Source: Mycobacterium sp. IS-3022 (GTDB lineage Bacteria > Actinomycetota > Actinomycetes > Mycobacteriales > Mycobacteriaceae). Taken from it: a stretch of 64,000 bases of DNA. The translations under genes and the position numbers were made by a program. The notes under the pieces are model-generated. The model made no database searches and had not been told where the DNA came from. It was given only the letters and a program-made list of their open reading frames with translations. The stretch covers positions 124,001 to 188,000 of the forward strand of contig NZ_LQIN01000001.1 of NCBI RefSeq assembly GCF_001500065.1, in the 5' to 3' direction. Of the stretch, positions 1-9,859 are shown piece by piece; positions within the stretch are counted from its first letter, which is position 1, and each line of letters starts with the position of its first letter.

Positions 1-776
1 CGATGCTGGAGGGCCAGCCGACATTCGCCGACATCGTCGACCACCTCGTCGAGCTGCTCGCCGGGCGCACCCTCGTCGCACACAACGTCGGTTTCGACTA
101 CTCGTTCCTGGCCGCGGAGGCGGAGCTGGTCAACCGCGAGCTGCCCACCGATACCGTGATGTGCACGGTCGAACTGGCCCGCCGGCTCGACCTCGACGTC
201 GAGAACCTGCGGCTCGAGACGCTGGCCGCGCACTGGGGCATCACCCAGATGCGGCCCCACGACGCGCTCGACGACGCGCTGGTGCTCGCCCAGATCCTCA
301 AACCGGCACTCGTGCGGGCCCGCGACCGCAAGGTGTGGCTTCCGGTGCATCCGGTCACGCGACGGCGCTGGCCGAACGGCTTCGTCACGCACGACGAACT
401 GCGCCCGCTCAAGGCGGTCGCGGCGCGGCTGCCGTGCGCGTATCTGAACCCGGGGCGCTTCGTCGCGGGGCGGCCACTCGTGCAGGGCATGCGCGTCGCG
501 CTGTCGGCGGAGGTGACGCGCACCCACGAGGAGCTCCTCGAGCGGATCCTGCACGCCGGACTCGCCTACACCGATGCCGTCGACAACGAAACCTCGCTGG
601 TGGTCTGCAACGACGCCCGCCCGGCTCACGGCAAGGGTTACCAGGCCAACCAGTCGGGTGTTCCGCTGCTCACCGATGCCGACTTCATGCGCTGTCTCGA
701 CGCTGTCGTCGGCGGCACCGGTATCGAGGAGTTCACCGACACCACGCTCGCCGGCGACCAGTTCGCACTGTTCTGA
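1..776 (+). CDS. dnaQ: DEDDh-family 3'-5' exonuclease (DnaQ-like) with C-terminal BRCT-like domain, 5' truncated by window
   Basis: The 5' end lies outside the window; the reading frame is open from base 3. The Exo II region (HNVGFDYSFL) and Exo III region (HDALDDALVLAQIL) of DEDDh exonucleases are visible, while the Exo I DxE motif must lie upstream. The last ~110 residues (around LVQGMRVALSAEVTRTHEEL, then an HGKGYQAN segment) look like a BRCT domain, as in stand-alone actinobacterial epsilon-like exonucleases. The role is proofreading or repair-type degradation of DNA 3' ends. It converges on leuA, the M. tuberculosis Rv3711c-leuA arrangement as I recall it. Its TGA stop (774-776) sits inside the first unit of a 27-bp repeat. 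The family is secure; which polymerase or repair process it serves is inference. Confidence 0.85.
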   Translation, partial: MLEGQPTFADIVDHLVELLAGRTLVAHNVGFDYSFLAAEAELVNRELPTDTVMCTVELARRLDLDVENLRLETLAAHWGITQMRPHDALDDALVLAQILKPALVRARDRKVWLPVHPVTRRRWPNGFVTHDELRPLKAVAARLPCAYLNPGRFVAGRPLVQGMRVALSAEVTRTHEELLERILHAGLAYTDAVDNETSLVVCNDARPAHGKGYQANQSGVPLLTDADFMRCLDAVVGGTGIEEFTDTTLAGDQFALF

Positions 777-871
777 TCGCCGCCTCCGGCGGCGGTGTTC
801 TGATCGCCGCCTCCGGCGGCACTGTTCTGATCGCCGCCTCCGGCGGCGGTGTTCTGATCGCCGCCTCCGGC
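771..871. repeat. 27-bp tandem repeat, 3 full copies plus a partial fourth, each with a GC hairpin
   Basis: Units begin at 771, 798, 825 and 852 with an exact 27-nt period. Each carries TTCTGA (the dnaQ stop context) followed by the perfect hairpin GCCGCC-TCC-GGCGGC. Unit 2 differs from units 1 and 3 only at its end (ACTG instead of GGTG); unit 4 diverges after GGC. The array lies between the stops of convergent dnaQ and leuA, so it could act as a stacked bidirectional terminator without a U-tract. It is also a candidate variable-number repeat. Confidence 0.8.
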
Positions 872-884
872 ACCGCCTCTCTGA

Positions 885-2804
<1,920 letters not shown>

Positions 2805-2819
<15 letters not shown>

Positions 2820-2846
2820 GCTGCCGAGAAGGAGCACCCGCTGCAC
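2805..2846 (-). CDS. leuA leader peptide with Leu-Leu-Leu run
   Basis: A 13-codon reading frame, VQRVLLLGSRDGV then TGA, encodes three consecutive leucines (CTC CTT CTC) about 75 nt before leuA. An in-frame GTG at 2855 would add three residues and has a GGAG just upstream. The GTG at 2846 lies exactly 7 nt after a good -10 hexamer, which would make the transcript leaderless. Consecutive codons for the pathway product in a short upstream frame followed by alternative stems are the hallmark of amino-acid attenuation. Confidence 0.7.
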
Positions 2847-2853
2847 GCAGGCC

Positions 2854-2881
2854 ACTGTACTCCGGCCCCATCGCGTCACAA
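2854..2881 (-). promoter_or_regulatory. Candidate leuA promoter (SigA type)
   Basis: On the minus strand TTGTGA (2876-2881) and TACAGT (2854-2859) are separated by 16 nt, a good housekeeping-type promoter. The expected start point, about 7 nt on, coincides with the GTG of the Leu leader peptide at 2846. Confidence 0.55.
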
Positions 2882-2983
2882 AATGGACTCCTGCAGCGCG
2901 AGCGTGCAGCTAGGTACGGTTTCCAGGCCCAACGGGTACGTCGGTGAGCGCCCGCGGCCGCGGCGCTGGCTAGAGTGCGAGCG

Positions 2984-3436
2984 GTGATGAGGCTTGATCG
3001 GCGATGGTGGGTGGCGATCGGTGTCGTCGTGGTCGCGATTGTGGCGCTGGTCTACTCCCAGCTGCAACAACCGCCGCAGGAGTGCCGCCCGGTGCTCGAT
3101 CTGCTCGAGTTCAACAAGTCCCAGAACGACCTGATCAGCTCGAAGAGCGAGGGTGCGCAGGGTCCGCCGACCGCGGCCGAGGAGCTGGCGTATCAGCAGT
3201 GGGCCGACGGGTTGGCTGAACGCGCCCGCAAGATCGACGCACCCGAGCTGCGGTTCACCGCCGTGGAAGTCGCCGATCTCGCCACGGCGTTCGTCGCAAA
3301 GATGCCGCGAGCACGCGCCGCGGTGGAAGCCCAGGCGCCGGGCGCACCGGCGCCACAGGTCTACTACGAGATGTCGGCGCTCGACGCCCAGATCCAGCGC
3401 AAGCTCGCGGAGCTCACCGCCGCGTGCTCGAGCTGA
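2984..3436 (+). CDS. Small membrane-anchored protein of unknown function
   Basis: About 150 aa with a short positive N-terminus (MRLDRR), one hydrophobic helix (WWVAIGVVVVAIVALVY) and a ~115-residue exported, probably helical domain ending in Cys-Ser-Ser. A second cysteine follows the helix (QECRPVLDLL), so a disulfide is possible. I favour GTG 2984 because a TAGAGT -10 box (2971-2976) ends 7 nt before it, a typical leaderless mycobacterial start; ATG 2987 and GTG 2975 are alternatives. No domain is recognised. It is divergent from leuA and precedes the Ntn hydrolase gene by 21 nt, so the two may be co-transcribed. Confidence 0.7.
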   Translation: MMRLDRRWWVAIGVVVVAIVALVYSQLQQPPQECRPVLDLLEFNKSQNDLISSKSEGAQGPPTAAEELAYQQWADGLAERARKIDAPELRFTAVEVADLATAFVAKMPRARAAVEAQAPGAPAPQVYYEMSALDAQIQRKLAELTAACSS

Positions 3437-3457
3437 GCCCGCATAGGCTCACTCATC

Positions 3458-4441
3458 GTGTGCACACGCGTGGTTTACCTCGGAACGAACGACCGCAACG
3501 TCACGGGTCGCTCGATGGACTGGAAATCGGAGATCGGCACGAACCTGTGGGCGCTGCCGCGCGGCGTGCGCCGGACCGGCCAGGGCGGCGCGAACTCCGC
3601 CCAGTGGACTTCCAAGTACGGCAGCGTCGTCGCCAGCGGCTACGACATCAGCACCACCGACGGGGTGAACGAGGCGGGCCTCGCTGTGAACCTGTTGTGG
3701 CTGGCCGAGTCGCAGTACCCGGCGGAAACGGCAGAGGGCCCCGCGGTCTCGCTTGCCTTGTGGGGCCAGTACGTGCTCGACAACTTCGCGACGGTCGCCG
3801 GGGCGGTGCAGGAGCTGACCGCAACCCCGCTGCGGGTCGCGACCGCGGAGGTACCCGGTGAGGAGCGGATGGCGACGCTGCACCTGGCGATGTCCGACGC
3901 CGGCGGGGACAGCGCGATCGTCGAGTACATCGACGGTCAGCAGGTCATCCACCACGGCAGGCAGTACCGGGTGATGACAAACTCGCCGACTTTCGACAAG
4001 CAGCTCGCGATCAATGAGTACTGGAAGGAGATCGGCGGCACGGTGATGCTGCCGGGCACCAACCGCGCCGCCGACCGGTTCGTGCGGGCGTCGTTCTACA
4101 TCGACGCGGTGCCCAAGACCGACGACCCGCTGCTGGCCGCCGCGGCGGTCCTCAGCGTGGTGCGTAACGCGTCCACCCCGTACGGCATCTCGACTTCGGA
4201 AGAACCAAACATTTCGACCACCCGTTGGCGCACCGTCGTCGATCACAAGGCGCTGCGCTACTTCTTCGAGTCGGCGCTCTCGCCCAACACCTTCTGGGTG
4301 GAGCTGCGCAACATCGACTTCTCCCCCGGGGCTTCGACGCTGCGGCTGAACCTGGGCGAGGGGGAGCGCACGATCTACGCCGGGGACGCCAGCTCCGAGT
4401 TCGAGCCGGCCGACCCGTTCCCGTTCCTCGGAGTGCCCTGA
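3458..4441 (+). CDS. Linear amide C-N hydrolase, choloylglycine hydrolase / penicillin V acylase family (Ntn hydrolase)
   Basis: The 327-aa product starts Met-Cys; removal of Met exposes Cys as the N-terminal nucleophile of the Ntn-hydrolase fold. Family features are the early Arg and Asp (TGRSMDW), the substrate-loop Asn in NEAGLAVNLLWL, the VMTNSPTFDKQL segment and a later Arg in STTRWRTVVDH. Enzymes of this family cleave amide bonds in bile-salt conjugates, penicillin V, N-acyl homoserine lactones or N-acyl amino acids; the substrate here cannot be told from sequence. There is no signal peptide, so a cytosolic location is expected. The GTG start at 3458 is fixed by the required Cys2. Confidence 0.88.
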   Translation: MCTRVVYLGTNDRNVTGRSMDWKSEIGTNLWALPRGVRRTGQGGANSAQWTSKYGSVVASGYDISTTDGVNEAGLAVNLLWLAESQYPAETAEGPAVSLALWGQYVLDNFATVAGAVQELTATPLRVATAEVPGEERMATLHLAMSDAGGDSAIVEYIDGQQVIHHGRQYRVMTNSPTFDKQLAINEYWKEIGGTVMLPGTNRAADRFVRASFYIDAVPKTDDPLLAAAAVLSVVRNASTPYGISTSEEPNISTTRWRTVVDHKALRYFFESALSPNTFWVELRNIDFSPGASTLRLNLGEGERTIYAGDASSEFEPADPFPFLGVP

Positions 4442-4607
4442 CGGTGTGGTAGCCACCGTGTGCTTTTCGAGCACCACTTCTCTGGTCGTTGCCGAATTTG
4501 CCTGCGGTGCAACAAATACGATGGCCGGCGCGCCGCAATGATGCATTGTCGCGAAGCTGGCCAGTGCCGTTGGCGCGACGGTTGCCCGCAACCGATCACA
4601 GAAATCG

Positions 4608-4636
4608 TTGTCGCGGCAACGCCTGCGCGCCATAAT
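4608..4636 (+). promoter_or_regulatory. Candidate promoter of the EPS sugar-transferase gene, within the gene-free stretch 4442-4741
   Basis: The 300 nt between the Ntn hydrolase and the sugar transferase hold no convincing gene. TTGTCG (4608-4613) and CATAAT (4631-4636) are separated by 17 nt, giving a start point near 4643 and a ~100-nt untranslated leader. Short dyads (GTTGTCGCGGCAAC around 4607-4620, GGTTGCCCGCAACC around 4580-4593) sit around the -35 and could be regulator sites. No binding protein is identified. Confidence 0.5.
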
Positions 4637-4741
4637 CACGGGACATCGATGTGGCGGATGAGGACGATGACCACATCGCACACGCCGAGTTTTCGTCCGA
4701 CGAACGTCTGATGGAGCGCCGATGGAAAAGCGTCTGACGAC

Positions 4742-6220
4742 GTGAAGTCTGACTCTTTTGCAAGCCTTCATTTCGCGCCCGATGAGGCGCGGGCCCAGGC
4801 GCGCCGGTGGAGATCCGCCTATCACCGGCGGGTTCTTGCCGTCGATGCGGTGACCCTCGCCGCGGTCGTCATATTCGCCGAATGGATCGGAACGCGGCTG
4901 GCGCATCGCCATTTCGCCGATTTCACCACGGCAACGGCCTTCTCGGTCGGCATCTACATCGGATGGCTGATAGCCCTCGGTTACGCGCGTTCACGTGATA
5001 TCTCGCTGGTCGGCCAACAGGCCGAGGAGTACCGCCGCGTTGCTGCGGCGACCGGGTGGACATTTGCCATCGCGGCGGCGTTCGAAATTTTTCTCGACAT
5101 GCCGATCTCGCGCATCCAGTTCGGTGTGACATTCGGCCTCGGCTTGGTCGTCCTTTTCCTCACCCGCTATCTACTTCGGGCGGATGTACGCCGACGCAGG
5201 AAGAAAGGCACCTACATCTCGCGTGTCGTCGCGCTGGGCGATCTTGATTCGGCACGGACATTGTGTGAGTACTTCGCGCGGTCGCCGACCGCCGGCTACC
5301 GCGTCGTGGGGCTCTGCATCCCCGACGCCGGAGACCAGATCGGGCAGAACGTGAGCCTGCCCACCGGCACGGTTCCCATCCTCGGTTACGACGACGACAG
5401 CCTCATCGAGTCGGCCGTCCAGTCCGCCGGAGCAGACACCCTCGCGGCTGTCTATTCCGAGCAGCTGGGGCCCGAGACGGTCGAGTATCTCGCTTGGCGT
5501 ATGCAGGCGATCAACACCGAACTCATCGTCGTCCCGGCATTGACGGAGGTGGCCGCGCACCGACTGCAATTGCGACCGCTCGAGAACCTGCCGCTGTTCG
5601 TCATCGACGCGCCGACGCACGATGCGCCGTCGATGATCACGAAACGCATCCTCGATCTTGTGCTGGCCACCGTTGGACTGGTGGTGGCGCTTCCGGTCAT
5701 CGCGCTAGCGGGGTTGGCCATCAAGCTCGACGACCGGGGACCGGTCTTCTACCGGCAGCAACGGGTGGGCATGGACGGCAAGCCATTCAAGATCATCAAA
5801 TTGCGCAGCATGTATGTGGACACCGATAAGACGGCGCAACCAGAGAGCCACCGCCACGGCAGCATTTTTCACAAACGCACTTCCGATTCCTGCGTGACCC
5901 GCGTCGGAAAGTTCCTCCGTGCCAGCAGCGTCGACGAGCTGCCGCAGTTGTTCAATGTGCTCGAAGGCTCGATGAGCATAGTCGGGCCCCGACCGCTGGC
6001 TGTGGGAGAAGCAGGGGCCCGCGAGCACTTCATCGAACACCGGTCACACGTCAAGCCTGGAATGACTGGTTTGTGGCAGGTGTCCGGGCGGTCCGATTTG
6101 GAAGACAAAGACCGCATACGGCTCGACGAGTCGTATGCGGGCAACTGGTCGGTTGTTGGAGACTTGCTGATCATCTGGCGTACGGTGGGCGCCGTTCTGA
6201 AACGCAAGGGCGCATATTGA
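4742..6220 (+). CDS. Polyprenyl-phosphate sugar-phosphate transferase initiating exopolysaccharide synthesis (WbaP/CpsE-like)
   Basis: A 492-aa membrane enzyme. Residues ~30-145 contain four hydrophobic segments, ~155-290 a nucleotide-binding-like CoA_binding_3 domain, ~303-326 a further helix, and ~330-492 the bacterial sugar-transferase catalytic domain. Its hallmarks are [44 protein letters not shown] and [13 protein letters not shown]. Such enzymes transfer hexose-1-phosphate from a nucleotide sugar to undecaprenyl/decaprenyl phosphate, the first step of Wzx/Wzy polysaccharide assembly. The start is GTG 4742. It stands first in the EPS locus with its own promoter region; galU at the other end could supply UDP-glucose. 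The sugar is not readable from sequence. Confidence 0.92.
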   Translation: MKSDSFASLHFAPDEARAQARRWRSAYHRRVLAVDAVTLAAVVIFAEWIGTRLAHRHFADFTTATAFSVGIYIGWLIALGYARSRDISLVGQQAEEYRRVAAATGWTFAIAAAFEIFLDMPISRIQFGVTFGLGLVVLFLTRYLLRADVRRRRKKGTYISRVVALGDLDSARTLCEYFARSPTAGYRVVGLCIPDAGDQIGQNVSLPTGTVPILGYDDDSLIESAVQSAGADTLAAVYSEQLGPETVEYLAWRMQAINTELIVVPALTEVAAHRLQLRPLENLPLFVIDAPTHDAPSMITKRILDLVLATVGLVVALPVIALAGLAIKLDDRGPVFYRQQRVGMDGKPFKIIKLRSMYVDTDKTAQPESHRHGSIFHKRTSDSCVTRVGKFLRASSVDELPQLFNVLEGSMSIVGPRPLAVGEAGAREHFIEHRSHVKPGMTGLWQVSGRSDLEDKDRIRLDESYAGNWSVVGDLLIIWRTVGAVLKRKGAY

Positions 6221-6230
6221 CATACGTGGA

Positions 6231-7184
6231 CTACCAGCCCATCGCCGTGCGCACTTCCTCCGGCCAGGAGACCGGGTCAAGACCGTGAGTCCGCAGCATT
6301 CCCAGGGCGATTCGCTCCATGCCGAAACCTACGCAGGCGCTGTGTGCAACGCCACCATCGGCGGTGCGCAGGGAGAACGTTTCACCGAAGTGGTCTCGGT
6401 GGCAATTGGCCGACACCACGGCGGTGCCCTCGTGCAGGTCGCCGTAGAGCCGCACCACTAGTTCAGTCTTCAGATTCTCGTCACGCTGGTTGGCGGCCAA
6501 CAACTTGCCGACCCGGCCGAAGAACGGGTCGTTGGCCGCTACGGGGCGGGCGTCCAATCCGAGTTCGGTCAGTACCGCCATGCCGTGGCCCACCCAGCCG
6601 TCCCGGTGTGTCTGCGCCTGATCGGGCGTTCCGACCAACACGTACTCGTGCATCCGGAACGCCTGCATGCGCGCCGGGTCAATGGCCGGCTCGTGCCGGA
6701 AGCAGTACCCATAGATGTCCATCAGCACACCGCCGTCGGGCAGGCTCGACGGCAGCGTGGCATAGCTCGGATGGCACGCCGCCGAAACCAGCATCGTCCC
6801 AGCGGAACTCAGATGTCCGTCCCACGGCAGGCCGGCATCGCGATCAGCCAACAGCGCGCGGTGCTCGGCGTTTCCGCCGGTGAATGTCGAGATCGCGCCA
6901 GTCAGATCCGGGAAAGAAGCTATGTAGTCGGTCTTCTCGAATTGCTCGCGTGGGAATACCGGTGGAAACCGCAGCACCTTCGCCCGATCCCCGTGGACCT
7001 CGGCGCCCTTTCGCTCTACCACGTGTTCGACACCGTCGACGATGCCCTCGAAAACCTCTCCACGGCCGTACAGTCCGTCGATACCCATCGGCACCAACAA
7101 GCCCGCCGCAATCAGCTCATCGCGGAACTGCCGGCGGGCCGACTCGAGTTGCGCATCTTGGTCATGAGCTTCGGTCATCTGCAA
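6231..7184 (-). CDS. Amino acid--[acyl-carrier-protein] ligase (truncated class II aaRS homologue)
   Basis: A 317-aa class II aminoacyl-tRNA-synthetase core without a tRNA-binding arm. Motif 2 is CFRHEP (R163, E165), motif 3 is [12 protein letters not shown] (R291), and the zinc ligands typical of this family are present: C137, E180 and C284. Characterised homologues (Bradyrhizobium and Agrobacterium aa:CP ligases) activate glycine or alanine with ATP and load it on the phosphopantetheine of a small carrier protein instead of tRNA. A fitting ACP gene is divergent 147 nt away, followed by a phosphopantetheinyl transferase. ATG 7178 is an alternative start. The amino acid is not certain. Its location inside an EPS cluster is the notable point. 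Confidence 0.88.
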   Translation of the reverse strand: MQMTEAHDQDAQLESARRQFRDELIAAGLLVPMGIDGLYGRGEVFEGIVDGVEHVVERKGAEVHGDRAKVLRFPPVFPREQFEKTDYIASFPDLTGAISTFTGGNAEHRALLADRDAGLPWDGHLSSAGTMLVSAACHPSYATLPSSLPDGGVLMDIYGYCFRHEPAIDPARMQAFRMHEYVLVGTPDQAQTHRDGWVGHGMAVLTELGLDARPVAANDPFFGRVGKLLAANQRDENLKTELVVRLYGDLHEGTAVVSANCHRDHFGETFSLRTADGGVAHSACVGFGMERIALGMLRTHGLDPVSWPEEVRTAMGW

Positions 7185-7330
7185 ACCCTATCGCCGGCCG
7201 GCGGAGGCCGGACGTGAACCGCGGCCCACCAGATCGTGGTCCTCACCGCTGTTGACCTTGGTCGTGTTCGCCGATCCGCATGGAAATTCATCAGCGAACT
7301 CTGCGCCGCTCGCGAATTATGCTGATCAGC

Positions 7331-7567
7331 ATGCGGGACAGAATTCAGAAGGCATTGGCCGACCACGGAAGAATGTCGGTCGACCCGAACGGCGTCGACG
7401 CCGACGCCGACCTCTACGAGCTCGGGCTGACCTCCCATGCCTCGGTCAACGTCATGCTCGCGCTCGAGGACGAGTTCGACATCGAGTTCCCCGACGAGGC
7501 GATGAAGAAATCCACTTTCGCTTCGATCAACAACATCGAAGCTGCCGTCACGAGCCTGATCAAGTAG
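7331..7567 (+). CDS. Aminoacyl carrier protein (ACP-like, partner of the aa:CP ligase)
   Basis: A 78-aa acidic four-helix carrier protein. The phosphopantetheine site reads LYELGLTSHASVNVML: the serine after Thr replaces the usual Asp-Ser-Leu, a variant like that of carrier proteins paired with aaRS-like ligases. The sequence ELGLTS...LALEDEFDIEFPDE is otherwise standard ACP. ATG 7331 gives the normal length, and TATGCT (7318-7323) ends 7 nt before it, suggesting a leaderless message; upstream in-frame ATGs at 7319 and 7280 are alternatives. It probably receives an activated amino acid from the divergent ligase and passes it to an acceptor in the polysaccharide pathway (inference). Confidence 0.85.
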   Translation: MRDRIQKALADHGRMSVDPNGVDADADLYELGLTSHASVNVMLALEDEFDIEFPDEAMKKSTFASINNIEAAVTSLIK

Positions 7568-7608
7568 CACCCGACGAGGGCGCACCGCGACTTCGAACAG
7601 GAAGACCC

Positions 7609-8022
7609 ATGAACCCGCCCGAGGTGCAGCTACCGGGTCACCTGATCCGCGTGGGGTGCGATGTGGTGGCCCTCGAGGAGATCGAGAATTCGTTGTCCAC
7701 GTTCGGGGACCGGTTTCTGGCCAAGATCTACACCGCTGACGAGGTCGCGACCTGTGCCGGTTCGAACCGGCTGGCCCGGCTTGCCGCCCGGTTCGCCGCC
7801 AAGGAGGCCGCCATGAAGGCGTTCGCGCGGCCGGACGCTGCGCTTTCCCCGCTCGACATGGAGGTTGTCCTTTCGGGCCATCTGCCGACGTTGCGGCTCA
7901 GCGGATCGGCTGCCGAGCTGGCCGCGACGCAGCGGTGGCTACAGGTCTCCGTGTCGATCACCCATGCCGACTGCCACGCGGCAGCCGTCGTGGTAGCGGT
8001 CTGCGCCGAGGAGACGCGGTAG
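7609..8022 (+). CDS. Holo-ACP synthase (AcpS-type 4'-phosphopantetheinyl transferase)
   Basis: 137 aa with the AcpS pattern: IRVGCDVVALEEIENS (first Mg-binding Asp), then YTADEVATC and RFAAKEAAMKAF (catalytic Glu/Lys helix), and a C-terminal SVSITHADCHAAAVVV core strand. It transfers phosphopantetheine from CoA to the conserved Ser of a carrier protein. It starts 41 nt after the ACP gene, so it is most likely a dedicated activator of that ACP rather than the housekeeping AcpS. A GAAG precedes ATG 7609 at suitable distance. Confidence 0.88.
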   Translation: MNPPEVQLPGHLIRVGCDVVALEEIENSLSTFGDRFLAKIYTADEVATCAGSNRLARLAARFAAKEAAMKAFARPDAALSPLDMEVVLSGHLPTLRLSGSAAELAATQRWLQVSVSITHADCHAAAVVVAVCAEETR

Positions 8023-8136
8023 CCGGGAAATGGTCGTACGGTCTATCGAGAGCGACTCACAAATTCCGATGTCTGATAGATGTGCGCCAAGATGCAAAGT
8101 TCGGACCGATCTCGGGTCTCTTCGGGGGATGACTGG

Positions 8137-9843
8137 ATGAACGCAGGCATGACAGGGGTATCCGGTGTGCCGACGTGGTTCGGCCCCGAGGAATCTCGGC
8201 TTTTCGGCGTTCTACACGTCCCGGGCGGCGGGGTTGCGCGCGCGGGCGTGGTCATCTGCCCACCGCTCGGCCGTCAGCACCTGGATACCTACACCGGACT
8301 GAAGCTGCTGGCGCAGCGGTTGTGTGCAAAGGGATTTGCAGTGTTGCGCTTCGATTACCCGGGCACCGGGGACTCGATGGGCGACCAATGTCGGGACAGT
8401 GCCGTGGATGACTACGTGGAGGGCATTCGGACGGCAGTGGGGTATCTGCAGGCTTGCGGAGCACAGAGTGTGTCGCTGATCGGGCTGCGGGTCGGCGCGT
8501 TGTTCGCCGCGACAGCGGCGCCCTCGATAGCGGGCCTCGGCGGCCTGGTCATGTGGGACCCGGTCACCAATGGTCGCCGATACCTGCGCGAACAACAGGC
8601 GCTCTACCGGGTGACCGTCGGCGGCGAGGAGAGTTCCGAATTACCGCCCGAGCCGGGCGTGGTGCCGCTTCTCGGTATCACGCTCTCGTCCACAGCCGCC
8701 ACCGCCCTTGGTGCGCTGAAGATGCCGGCGGATGTCGGATCGACTTCGATGCTTGTTTTGAGCCGGCCCGAACACACCGGTGACCGCCTGCTCGCCGATC
8801 TGCCCGCAGCGGGCGACCGCATGGTTCAGCAAATCGACGGGCAGCCCGAATTCGTGGAGCCACCCAGCATTGTGGTCAGGATTCCGATGGAAACCCTGGC
8901 GATGATCGAGAAGTGGCTCGACGCGACGCTGACATCGGAGACGTTCGCATTCGAGCCGGTGTTCGCCGGTATCGCCGTGGCGGACGAGTTGCCCGACGGC
9001 CGCAAGATCATCGAGTCGATCACCGAACTCGGCCCCAACCGGCTGTTCGCCATCCGCACCACGATCGATGGCACTGCTGCGGGTGGGCCGACGGTGTTGT
9101 GTCACAACACCGCGTGTGAACATCGGGTCGGCTCGGGACGAATCTGGCCAGACACGGCCCGGGAACTGGCAGCGCTGGGCGTGAGCGTGGTCCGCTACGA
9201 CCGTCGTGGGGTAGGCGACACCGGTTTCGCAACCGGCGAGTTCCCGTGGATGCACACGCCAGCGGCCAAGGCTGATGTGACCGATGCGATTGCGGCCCTG
9301 GCAGTGCCGGAAGACCGTCTGATGATGGCTGGAATCTGTTCGGGTGCTTGGAATTGCGCGTATGGGGCTTTGCAGTGCGGCGCCAAACTGGTGGTTCTGC
9401 TGAACATCCTGCTGTACTCATTGCGGCGTGCCGACGGCGGATCGGAGCGGATCGCGCAGGTGACCGACGCTGTTGCCGGCGATCACGACACCCGGGAGCG
9501 TCGGCTATGGGCAATGATCAAGCAGGGGCTGCGAAATTGGTTGCCGTATCAGGGTTGGTTGCTCCTCGGTCGCCTCGGTTATACCCAGGCCCCCGAGGTG
9601 CTGCTCAAGGCGCTCGGCAAAAGCGGAGTACCGACTGAGTTGGTGCTGTCACCGTCGGATTTCGAATGGTACGTAGAGCATCGGGGCCTGATCGGGGCCA
9701 AGCGGCTGGCACGTCGTGGGTGGGCACCCAAGCTGACCGTGCCGCCCGCCGGTGACCATGCGGTGCTCCACCGCGGTTTGCAGAACCTCATGCGTGAGTA
9801 TCTGCTCGCCGCGGCGCGCCGGGAATTCGCCGACCAGCTGTGA
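8137..9843 (+). CDS. Double-domain alpha/beta hydrolase, exosortase-system-hydrolase-like, with atypical nucleophile sites
   Basis: Two alpha/beta-hydrolase domains in tandem (~1-270 and ~310-568). Domain 1 has VVICPPLGRQ and RFDYPGTGDS, but its nucleophile elbow is GLRVG (116-120), so Ser is replaced by Arg as in some EPS/exosortase-associated hydrolases. Domain 2 has YDRRGVGDTG and a GICSG elbow (399-403), placing Cys401 at the nucleophile position; a late His lies in AGDHAVLH. Start ATG 8137 is preceded by GGGGGA at 8 nt; ATG 8080 would add 19 residues. It lies ~115 nt after the ACP/AcpS pair in the same direction. A Cys-type acyl- or aminoacyltransferase acting on the carrier-bound group is plausible but unproven. 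Confidence 0.75.
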   Translation: MNAGMTGVSGVPTWFGPEESRLFGVLHVPGGGVARAGVVICPPLGRQHLDTYTGLKLLAQRLCAKGFAVLRFDYPGTGDSMGDQCRDSAVDDYVEGIRTAVGYLQACGAQSVSLIGLRVGALFAATAAPSIAGLGGLVMWDPVTNGRRYLREQQALYRVTVGGEESSELPPEPGVVPLLGITLSSTAATALGALKMPADVGSTSMLVLSRPEHTGDRLLADLPAAGDRMVQQIDGQPEFVEPPSIVVRIPMETLAMIEKWLDATLTSETFAFEPVFAGIAVADELPDGRKIIESITELGPNRLFAIRTTIDGTAAGGPTVLCHNTACEHRVGSGRIWPDTARELAALGVSVVRYDRRGVGDTGFATGEFPWMHTPAAKADVTDAIAALAVPEDRLMMAGICSGAWNCAYGALQCGAKLVVLLNILLYSLRRADGGSERIAQVTDAVAGDHDTRERRLWAMIKQGLRNWLPYQGWLLLGRLGYTQAPEVLLKALGKSGVPTELVLSPSDFEWYVEHRGLIGAKRLARRGWAPKLTVPPAGDHAVLHRGLQNLMREYLLAAARREFADQL

Positions 9844-9859
9844 AGCGCGGGAGCCGGTA

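Noticed and set aside
771..871. CRISPR-like array
   Set aside because: The 27-bp units are directly abutting with no unique spacers.
3449..4912. 487-aa minus-strand frame opposite the Ntn hydrolase
   Set aside because: Arg/Val/His-rich antisense composition without motifs; the plus strand carries a complete hydrolase.
9020..9514. Minus-strand frame opposite the double hydrolase
   Set aside because: No start context or family features, and it lies within a well-supported plus-strand gene.
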